Assembly (NCBI RefSeq): GCF_010015445.1
Contig: NC_053118.1
Coordinates: 20,263,437 to 20,327,436 of the forward strand
Direction of reading: 5' to 3'
Source: Perca fluviatilis
Taxonomy: Eukaryota > Chordata > Actinopteri > Perciformes > Percidae
DNA length: 64,000 nucleotides
The stretch's first letter is position 1. Every line of letters starts with the position of its first letter. Positions 55,887-64,000 of this stretch are shown one piece after another. The notes under the pieces are model-generated. The model was not told where the DNA came from. It made no database searches and saw only the letters and a program-made list of their open reading frames with translations. The position numbers and the translations under genes are program-made.

Positions 55887-57794
55887 ATGGCGGTCGTCAT
55901 CCGTTTACAGGGACTAAGAGTCACAGCAGGTTCGGAGGATATTCGCAAGTTCTTCGCTGGCCTCAAAATTCCAGATGGAGGGGTGCATATAATTGGTGGG
56001 GAGCTTGAGGAAGCTTTCATTATCTTTGCTTCCGATGAAGATGCAAGAAGAGCCATGACACAGTCAGGAGGTTGCATTAAGGGTTCACCTGTTCAATTGC
56101 TACTAAGTAGTAAAACAGAGATGCAGAACATGCTTGAAAGAAGTACAACAAATGTAGAGCTAGATGAACGGAGACGACTTGAGGAGAATGCAAGACGTGC
56201 TAGAAGATCTGTGGATCCTGAGGTGGTCAGGAGATCGGCTAGCAGATCAGATTATTCCCCTCCCCCCCATCACCAGAGGGCTTCAAACACTAATGATGAC
56301 TTTGTGCATGTGTTTCTAAATGGAATGCCTTTCTCTGTGACTGAAGAGGAAGTCCGTGACTTTTTCTTTGGTTTACTTATTGATGATATGGTCTTATTGA
56401 AAAATGCACAGGGTGCCAACAATGGGAAAGGTATCGTCAAATTTGCAACAAGAGAGGATGCACACGAAGCCCTGAAGAGGGATAGGAAATACATTGGGTC
56501 AAGGTATGTGGAGGTTTCCACAACGACAGCAGACTTTTGGCATCGGGCTACTGGTAAAGAGTCAATGGCTGTCAACAACTTTGAAAGGGATAGATCACCT
56601 GTTCGCCATCAGAGGAATCCACATCATGTCAGGTCACAATCTCCTTTGAGGCCGGTTTCTTCCGACGATGAGTACTGCGTTTTGATGGAAAATCTGTCCT
56701 TTGCAGTGGAAAAAGAAGACATAAAAAAGCTTTTTCGTAATGCAAAGCTTGAGGATGACCAGATCCTACACTTAATTGGCAGTGATGGGAGAAGAACTAG
56801 ATCTGCATTTGTGCTGTTTAAGAGTCTGCGTGACTATTGTGATGCCTTGACTCCTGAAAAAAGGCAGTTTTTCAACCGATGGATTTCTACCCGGCCAATC
56901 TCGAGAGAGAAAATGATCACCCTTCTGGAAGCTCAGAGCATGGATGTTGGACCTTCTGAAAACTCTGAAATGTTTCAGGAGAGGCCTCCATCTTACCCCA
57001 GTGATCCTTATGACTCAGAAAAAATTTGTGTGTTTGTGCGGAACCTGCCATTTGACGTACGGAAAGTTGAGATCATGGACTTCTTCCTTGGGTTTAATAT
57101 CACAGAGGACAAGGTGTTTGTGCTGCGTGACCATAACGGTGCTGGAGTTGGAAAGGCGTTAGTTCTCTTCCGGTCTGAGGCAGAGGCTATGAGTGCACTC
57201 TCTCTCAATGGACAAAGGTTTCTCGGGTCAGAGGTCACACTGAAATGCATTTCACGTTCTCAGATGCGGCAGTTGGGTGTTGAGCCACCAGTGGTGCAAG
57301 AGCCAATTGTGCAAGAGCCAATGCCAAGAGAGGAGCGGTACTCAGGCAGGAGAAGCGAGGCATCCTATCGCCTTGGTGACACAGAGTACCCCGACTTTAG
57401 GATTTCTCGTGATGGTAATATACCAATGACCAATGCACAGGCTCACATCCACGGAGGCAGAGATTATGAGCCCCATGCAGGAGGCCCTCATGCTCCACAA
57501 GACAGAGGTAATGGCTTTCGTGGTGGCTTTGGTCCCTCAGTGCAACATTTTGACGGTCCCACTTGCGTAAAGCTGCTTAACTTACCATTCCAAATCAGAA
57601 GTGAAGAAATCTATGACTTTTGCTATGGATTTCGCATTATCCCTGGATCTGTCTCACTGCAGTATGACCAGAGAGGAAAATCTAAAGGCTCTGCAACTGC
57701 AGTATTTGAGTCCCGTCAGGAGGCGTTGACAGCAGTTGAGGAACTGAGTGGAAGACCAATAGGTCCAAGAAAAATACAGCTATTACTTGAGTAA
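55887..57794 (+). CDS. rbm12b: RNA-binding protein 12B-like, five RRMs
   Basis: A single uninterrupted coding exon, as in mammalian RBM12/RBM12B, preceded by an acceptor at 55864; the ATG lies 22 nt into the exon. The 635-residue product starts MAVVIRLQGL, the RBM12-family start. RRM1 spans about 3-75 (GGVHIIGGELEEAFIIFASD), RRM2 140-212, RRM3 263-337, RRM4 379-453 (VFVRNLPFDVRKVEIMDFF) and RRM5 558-633 (VKLLNLPFQIRSEEIYDFCY). The linkers match RBM12B better than RBM12, which is Pro-rich. Human RBM12B is about 1000 residues because of a long repeated Arg-Pro-rich linker between RRM4 and RRM5; here that linker is only about 100 residues. The protein is expected to be nuclear and to bind RNA. 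Teleosts may have two copies, so the a/b suffix is not assigned. Confidence 0.88.
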   Translation: MAVVIRLQGLRVTAGSEDIRKFFAGLKIPDGGVHIIGGELEEAFIIFASDEDARRAMTQSGGCIKGSPVQLLLSSKTEMQNMLERSTTNVELDERRRLEENARRARRSVDPEVVRRSASRSDYSPPPHHQRASNTNDDFVHVFLNGMPFSVTEEEVRDFFFGLLIDDMVLLKNAQGANNGKGIVKFATREDAHEALKRDRKYIGSRYVEVSTTTADFWHRATGKESMAVNNFERDRSPVRHQRNPHHVRSQSPLRPVSSDDEYCVLMENLSFAVEKEDIKKLFRNAKLEDDQILHLIGSDGRRTRSAFVLFKSLRDYCDALTPEKRQFFNRWISTRPISREKMITLLEAQSMDVGPSENSEMFQERPPSYPSDPYDSEKICVFVRNLPFDVRKVEIMDFFLGFNITEDKVFVLRDHNGAGVGKALVLFRSEAEAMSALSLNGQRFLGSEVTLKCISRSQMRQLGVEPPVVQEPIVQEPMPREERYSGRRSEASYRLGDTEYPDFRISRDGNIPMTNAQAHIHGGRDYEPHAGGPHAPQDRGNGFRGGFGPSVQHFDGPTCVKLLNLPFQIRSEEIYDFCYGFRIIPGSVSLQYDQRGKSKGSATAVFESRQEALTAVEELSGRPIGPRKIQLLLE

Positions 57795-58440
57795 AAGTGA
57801 CATTGCCTTGCATGGCATCTAACATGCCCTAGCAGTGTAGGTTGGACATGTACAGTGTTGATTAAGGGATAAAATTGCCTTGTCTTTTCTTTTCTTTTTT
57901 GATTACACAATACAATTGTGAATACCTGGAATTTAGTTTTTTTTTTTTTTTTTATTATTAGGTTATATAGTCTTTTGACTAAATATGGGGTTTGTATGCA
58001 TTTTTTATCTTAAAGTGAAATACTAGATTTTTGGTTGACATTTCTTACATTTAATTTACAATATAGTGTGGAATAATGTTGTGAAATGTTATTTTTTATA
58101 TAAAAATGCATACCTTTTTGAATTGTTATAGTTGAATTGAATACGTTTTTCTTCACACATCTGTCACTTGCAGTGTAAACACATTTTGCTTGCCACATAA
58201 ACCTTACTTATATAAAGTGCAGGTTAATCACTAATTAAAAGGAATCAGTTAGTGATAACTTTTAAGATTAGTTTAAATAGGATACCCTTAAGTGGTTATC
58301 TGTGGGATATACAGTATTTGCCTTTTTAAAAACAAAAAGGTCCAAGAGCAAGATTGTAAAACAAGATAATAGGACAAGTGACCACTGTGAGATCTGTAAT
58401 ATGTATTTCAAATTAAAAAACTTGTAAACTTTCTAAATTT
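57795..58440 (+). other. rbm12b: rbm12b 3' untranslated region
   Basis: AT-rich sequence after the TAA at 57792-57794. Only ATTAAA variants are seen, at 58234-58239 and 58412-58417; no canonical AATAAA is near. The end is uncertain. Confidence 0.45.
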
Positions 58441-58843
58441 GAAGTACTGGTGTGGATGTCTTAATAATTATCTCATAGGCCGCAGTGTGTTAAAGTTAAA
58501 CCCAGATGATATGTTTGAGGGTAATTGTAAATCATACAGTGTCACAGAAAGAATAATACTCAGTAACCGTAATACAGCATGCTTTCTGCCACACAGCATC
58601 ATTTTGTAATTGATAACATGTCACTTACAACACACAATACAGTAGAGACCTAATTTATTGATGCATTTCGATATCGATCAATCCAGCTTGATATGTGCTA
58701 CGTTGACGAGAGGCTAATGCTTGGTGTATATATCTATGGGTGGGGGACGTTATAAGGTTAGCCTACAACCATAGACAGTATATAAGCATCGACATAAAAG
58801 AAAAAAAAAGTTAAACATCATTTTAGGTTTGAGGGACAGAACG

Positions 58844-59011
58844 ACTTCCGGTTCAACCGGGACCGAGGAGTCTTTGGTGATGGGATGTGATCAGGATGTG
58901 ATGACACCATAGGATGACACCGGCAGGCGATCCTCCAACGCCAATAAACATAGTAGAAGAAGAAGAAGTTAAGCAGACAGAATATCACGCCGAGGGAACT
59001 TTTTGAAACAG
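58844..59011 (+). promoter_or_regulatory. Promoter and non-coding first exon of the C8orf88-like gene (inferred)
   Basis: An ETS-type ACTTCCGG lies at 58844-58851. Downstream, sequence with gccaataaacatag and gaagaagaag ends in tttttgaaacag followed by the donor gtgaat at 59012. The next coding exon on this strand with an acceptor directly before its ATG is at 60203. The exon start is not determined. Confidence 0.4.
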
Positions 59012-59722
59012 GTGAATATTTTAACATAAAACGTCTCTTTTTTTTTTTTAAGTCTACCGGCTACATCGGTAACTCATTACTTACCGGTATAAGTTATTAC
59101 GCCAATGCTGCAAGCTAGAATTATGGATTCGCAGAGTTCGAACGTATGCATGTCATCTAATCGCTTCACGTTTTATTTTGTTTCGTTAATGTTATAATGC
59201 GAGATCATATACAATCGTTAGACGCAGTCCCGACCGTTAAATAAACGGATTCGTAAAACAACCGCTTATGATGCACCGTTATCATACAGACCATGGTAAC
59301 ACAGATGTCTGCCATGGACACTGATGGGCAACAAGAATGTTCCCAGTAACGTTACCTGGTTGGTTTCCAAAGTTGCTTCTTTCATGAAGGTAGAAAGATT
59401 TCGACAGTTTTCGACAACTTTTTTTCACCGACATGTATTTATGTTAAGCTTGCTTACAATTAACCTAAAGCTAATAGGGCCAATTTAAATCGTTTTTGTT
59501 GAATTGCTCACGTTAGCTGTTTTGCTACACTCAACCTGGGACAATCCCTGGTCAGTGTTAAGCTCGTTTCCTAGTATTTCTTATTTCTAAATAAGTTAGG
59601 TTAAGGACACTGTCAAATGATGCAGGATACTTGATCTAGCTAATAATAATAATAATAGAAACCTATTATATACCTGTCTGCTATGAATTGGGAAAGATCA
59701 GTTGAAGCCTGACATCTGAATA

Positions 59723-59954
59723 GACCTTTTTCACGGCAGACATGTTGACATGTTATAGTAGGAAAAGCACAAGTGTATTCAAAACCATTAATGATGGCTG
59801 AATTCCACTTAGGAGAGGCCCTGATATTGTTCATGCTGACTCACTGAAACAGCTTACTGGGACACTTGATGGAATTGAGCCATCGTTAAGGTTATCAATT
59901 TCAGCTGTGCTCTTCCTACTATGACAAGTCAAAATGTCTGCTGTGAAAAAGGTC
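59723..59954. mobile_element. 232-bp MITE, copy 2
   Basis: Same family, length and orientation as 28935-29166. By eye I find five substitutions across 232 bp and no indel. It lies in the first intron of the C8orf88-like gene. Flanks read ATAG on both sides, leaving the exact duplication ambiguous. Confidence 0.88.
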
Positions 59955-60202
59955 CATAGTAACGTTATACATGCCACTTGAGTAAAAGAGTTGTGCCACT
60001 ATTCCTGACATACAGCCAGTGGCTGTGACCCACTTCAGGACCCCTAATGGTCTGCAAACACCACTTTACAAAGCACTGATTTATAATATATTGAAACATT
60101 AGTAATGCCTGTAGTAATCCAACACGGATCAGTATAAATGTGATGAACACGCCTTGTAGAGTGTAGTGGATTTAAAACATGTTTGAACCTCACTGACACT
60201 AG

Positions 60203-62025
60203 ATGGAGGTATCAAGAAGAAGGATCCTCCAAAAACATCTGGAGCCTGCAAGACCCCTGCGCCGCTGCATTCATGTTGACAGTGGTAAGCAGTCTGCACC
60301 AGTTGGTCAAACTTATAGGAATATCAAAGTTTTTGTATTGTGTTCATATATAATGACATGCTCTTATAATATTGTATTACTTAATTTAGAGCCCATAATA
60401 AATGCTGCTACATGTGGACAGGCACTGATGGAGGAAGAGGATGAAGAGGTAAAGAAATCCCAAAGAAGACAATATTTAAGGGTTGCAATTTACAATTATA
60501 TTCCGTATCAATTATTCTGTTGATCATTTTTTAATCATTTGTAAAATGTAAAAATTACATAAAAACAAAAGCTGCAAATCACTGAGGTGTATCACATTTG
60601 AAACTTTGAAACCAGACAATGTTTGGCATGCTTGATAGATGACACAAATTACTTATTAATTAAAAACAATTACTGTATATGGATTATCAAAATTGTTGCT
60701 GGTTAATTTTCTTTAGATCGACTAATCATTTCAGCTCTTCAGTATTTTAGTGTGATTCACACTTTGCATTTTTCTTTAATTAAAATAACTTTAAATAAAC
60801 CATTTGCCTGTTAAGCAGTTTATTTAGGCAACATTAAAGCTTTAGTGTGTAACTTTTTGATATTAATGAACGTCCGTTACATTCAAGCCATTGCCAAATG
60901 AGTTGATGCAAAGCTAATCAAGACTATCATCTCTACACAACTCTCTCTGTATTTCTCAGTATGGCTATGTTCAGAAGATTATGTCGTACGGTGACTTTCG
61001 CGCCCAGAAACTCGAGTGAAGATAATTCCCTCTTCTGAAGAGTCCATGTTTTTTTTAATCCTCCGTGTCATCCTTGGCTACTAGCAACTGCGTTGGCGAT
61101 GGGTGGGGGAGCGTGCGCAATTACATAAGGCTTGTATCATGTGGACGCGCCAACAGTGTTGTTGTCATTAATTAGAATTCTTCATGGGGGAGACAGAAAC
61201 TACGCACTATAGCTTTACATTTTCTAAAACTATTCTAATGTTCTTCTAATGTTATGCTTAATAGGCAAATATTGGCATAGAGCAGTTCTACAGGATTGTC
61301 AACCTCCACAAACAGAAAGAAGGTAAGACACAAAGTGTTATTGTATGCATTTCTGTTCTGAGGTTGTTTTTTCCCATATTTTTTATCTACAGTATGGGTT
61401 TGGCAAAATGCCACTGCATTGACAGAATATCAACCTACTTTTGCCTTTATTTTGATTTGCCTGATTTGAACTCTTGTCATGTTGATTTTAATATATATAT
61501 TTTCATAGGCAGAATATCTTACACAAGAGAATTTTTAATTGGTCTGGCAAGTTCTCCTGAGGCCAGGAAGAAACCGAAATTCTTGCCAGAGCACCCCATA
61601 GTGCTAATGGAGGCAGTAAGTTGGGTGTTGGTATTCAATTTTATGCTGGTATCCTCTCTAAATAACAGTGTGCTGTTTGGATTAAATAATGTTCGTATAC
61701 TATCTTAACAGAGAGATCTTGGGCACCTAAGGCTTCATGAAATGAGATGGAATGGGGGAAAAGAAGACATGTGAGTTTAATTTCATCAAATTAACTCTCG
61801 TGAACAGTCTAGATTATGATTTGAATTGAATGCATTTATTAATAATAATAATAATATATTTTTTTAATGTATATTAGCCCTGACTCATTACTGGTTTTAC
61901 TGTATGATTTACTATTGCTGTTGGGTTCAGTGTGGTATCTTCATTAAAATTAAAAGGTATATACATTACTGTGTAAATATATATTTTCTGTTTTTAGGGA
62001 CGAAGAAAGGCTTCACTCGCCTTAA
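60203..62025 (+). CDS. c8orf88: C8orf88-like protein with eIF4E-binding motif
   Basis: Six coding exons: 60203-60284, 60390-60448, 61265-61322, 61509-61615, 61712-61770, 61998-62025, all GT-AG and in phase, encoding 130 residues. The ATG follows its acceptor directly. The N-terminal LEPARPLRR resembles the LQPARPVRH segment of human C8orf88. The conserved core is GRISYTREFLIGL then ARKKPKFLPEHPIVL (about 67-99), matching the human core of similar spacing. YTREFLI (71-77) fits YxxxxL-hydrophobic, the eIF4E-binding motif also used by 4E-BPs and eIF4G, so a role in translational control is inferred. The C-terminal 30 residues (RDLGHLRLHEM) extend beyond the human protein as I recall it. Neighbouring rbm12b is also an 8q21-22 gene in human, which supports the call. 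Confidence 0.85.
60834..61217. mobile_element. MITE-like repeat between C8orf88-like exons 2 and 3
   Basis: The ends TTAAAGCTTTAGTGTGTAAC and its imperfect inverse actacgcactatagcttta resemble a common fish repeat with AAAGCTNNAGTGTGTA termini. The interior is moderately GC-rich (ggcgatgggtgggggagcgtgc). No coding capacity; superfamily not assigned. Confidence 0.55.
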
Positions 62026-62300
62026 GACATTTGCACAGGTGTTCACTTCCCAAAGAGTGTTTTTTTTTTTTTTTTGCTGAGAAATTAGTGAATTTAATTT
62101 AACTTGTGACATTTAAATTTGCATGTTATATTTGTTTGAGATTGATAACAGTTTGCAGTGAAATTGCACAAAGTAATAATACTAAACACCACTTATGTGC
62201 TTAAGTATGAGTATTGCATGTTTACATTTTCTACTGTAAGATTTTGGCTGGAGTGAAGTATTTAAATTTTGTAAAAAATAAACCTAGACATAAGAACATT
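62026..62300 (+). other. c8orf88: 3' UTR of the C8orf88-like gene
   Basis: Follows the TAA at 62023-62025. AATAAA at 62277-62282 predicts cleavage near 62300. A T-run of 19 at 62060-62078 lies within it. Confidence 0.5.
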
Positions 62301-63430
62301 AACGGCTGTTCGTCAGATGTGGTGGTAATGTTTTGCTTAAAGAAACTGGGTAATGCAGACTCATCATCACTTATATTAGTCATAAAACAAACCCTACCTG
62401 CAGTGACAGCGGTCAAAATGATGTTTGTCATCAGCTGTATTAGCTGGGATTACATCAGAATTGTAATTTAACGTGTCTTACTAAATATGTTAACTTCTCT
62501 TATAAAGGAAAGTTTGACCAAACAATTTTGTGTTGACATTTTCTTTCTTGCATGTAATTCAAACTTTTTATGTTTATATTAACAATGTATCAAATGACTA
62601 TGTGTAATGTGAAAGATACTGGTCAACAAACATTAACACAGGGAAACAACTTTTTAGTATATTTCACAAAACTTTGCTCATATCATCCCCATTTTCAGCC
62701 TCAGCTGGCAGCTGTTTTCACCAGAAAAAGCTCTAATAAACACACTACACTCTACCTGCCCAGCACCGAACGGCTGACAAAGTTTGTGAATAGCTGTCGA
62801 AGATTTCCCCTCAGGGGTTGGTGAAGACCAAAACGGAGCATAAATGAGTGAATATTGTGCCTAAATCCATCAGGATGTATAAATAGACAGCTGTTTGCTA
62901 ACACATTCAAAATCTATTAATGCAGATTTAATTGCAACAGCATTAAACCTTGTATTCTACTTTATATGTGAACTGACATGGCCTCTCTCTCCACAAGAAT
63001 AGATACATTTGCTAGATTTATCACATTATACTCAACATAACTACAAATCAATTTTTCCACATGATCAAGCACTCACCTTTTTTTTTATATGCAGCAAATG
63101 AAAGGGAGATACATATTCCACACTGCAGGTATTTCAAAATGTGGAACCACCGTAATGTATCGAAGGCACTTAATATCAGGTAAACTGACTTTATTTTAAG
63201 TTTTTCAGTCATTAAAGACCAGCTAATAAGCAAAGTGTTGAGTTAAACAGTCCTTAAATTAAGGTCAGTATTCTATTTAAGATATTTCACATCATTCTTT
63301 AAAAGTACCTGAATACACCTGTAGCATATAACAGAAAAGGAGCCTAGTGAGTTACTCCCTTGTTCTGATGGGTTTGAGGAGGGTTCTATGTGGAGGTTAT
63401 TAGCCTATCACTGTCCTCAAAATATAATCA
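62301..63430. other. Intergenic, no recognised gene
   Basis: AT-rich sequence with short frames on both strands. I recognise no exon, RNA gene or repeat with definable ends. Confidence 0.5.
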
Positions 63431-63439
63431 AAGTGTATT

Positions 63440-63730
63440 ATGAAGCTGCCAGAAATCATTTGGCAACATAGGCGGTTTTTACAACACGCTGTGGGTTTCC
63501 ATGCGGACATCGGTGAATGTGGTAGGCCTAACTCCACGTCTGCTCTATTTGTCACCTTTGTTCGTGACCGAGGCGGAGTACTCTACACGCTTGTGACGTG
63601 CTCTACGTCACGTCATTGTTCCATACTGGAGGCTCACGTTACGGTGTTCACGTCAGTTCAGAGAGAGCGAAATCATTTTTTCAGAAACGGAGGAAACGGA
63701 CACCGTCAGTCAAACAGCCACATACCAAAG
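63440..63730 (+). promoter_or_regulatory. Probable promoter and first exon of a downstream + strand gene
   Basis: CpG content rises and four CRE half sites cluster: TGACG at 63594-63598, CGTCA at 63606-63610, 63611-63615 and 63651-63655. The stretch gtcaaacagccacataccaaag ends in a donor (gtaaatg at 63731). This pattern suggests a cAMP/CREB-ATF-responsive promoter with a short first exon whose gene continues past the window. The gene cannot be identified. A 132-codon frame across it (63440-63838) has no recognised domain. Confidence 0.35.
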
Positions 63731-64000
63731 GTAAATGTCTTTCTGGTGTTTGTAGCCTTTGGACTTGTTTATCCTGTTGGCTTAATCTCAAAGGTAAAGA
63801 TGGAGCTAATTGACTCCTTTCCCCGCTGTGAGCGATGAAGTGGTGTGTGTGCTGCGATGTCTGATTAAGAATCTACGCCGGGGTGTTTTAATTTTCTTAA
63901 TTGTGTTTTAGGTTAGGCTATTTTCTGGTCACATACGGTTAAGTACAAACCCCCAGTTTGCAATTGTAACGTCCAGAGGCTGTTAGAGCTTGGTTTTGTA

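Overview
The window is eukaryotic genomic DNA from a ray-finned fish, most likely a percomorph teleost. The evidence is split vertebrate genes with GT-AG introns, AATAAA signals, long CA/GT/TA microsatellites, a tRNA-derived SINE of the kind common in perciform fishes, and many small non-autonomous DNA transposons. Nothing prokaryotic is present. All intron-exon models were built by reading splice sites and checking that the reading frame carries across every junction. Orthology calls come from recognising the protein families, not from a search.

From left to right: (1) the 3' part of nbeal2 on the + strand, 26 exons from 482 to the stop at 10220, covering the PH-BEACH, BEACH and WD40 regions of a BEACH-family trafficking scaffold; (2) nradd, + strand, 6 exons, 15469-22471, a p75 neurotrophin-receptor paralogue with four cysteine-rich repeats, a transmembrane helix and a death domain; (3) setd2, - strand, 21 coding exons, 49212 down to 27036, the histone H3 lysine-36 trimethyltransferase with AWS-SET-post-SET, WW and SRI domains, predicted 2654 residues; (4) an rbm12b-type gene, + strand, with a non-coding first exon ending at 50990 and a single coding exon 55887-57794 holding five RRMs; (5) a C8orf88-like gene, + strand, 6 coding exons 60203-62025, 130 residues with an eIF4E-binding motif; (6) a probable promoter and first exon of one more + strand gene near 63.6-63.73 kb.

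The nbeal2-nradd-setd2 block matches the mammalian 3p21 (mouse chr 9) neighbourhood, whereas rbm12b and C8orf88 are 8q21-22 genes in human, so an ancestral linkage junction lies between about 49.3 and 50.9 kb. nradd and setd2 converge; setd2 and rbm12b diverge across about 1.6 kb. I see no operon-like functional unit: the genes serve granule and membrane trafficking, death-domain signalling, chromatin and splicing, RNA binding and translational control.

The most unusual material is non-coding. The 3' introns of setd2 are packed with DNA transposons, several with exact target-site duplications. One intron is almost entirely a transposon whose Myb/SANT-like ORF is cut by a younger 527-bp hAT-type insertion with a perfect 8-bp duplication. 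Other items worth a second look are a near-identical 232-bp MITE pair, an interleaved inverted-repeat structure around TA repeats near 54.7 kb, a roughly 2-kb inverted-repeat element in the rbm12b intron, a 22-nt coding microexon in setd2, and an Arg-Asp/Glu repeat in SETD2 that I do not recall in the human protein.
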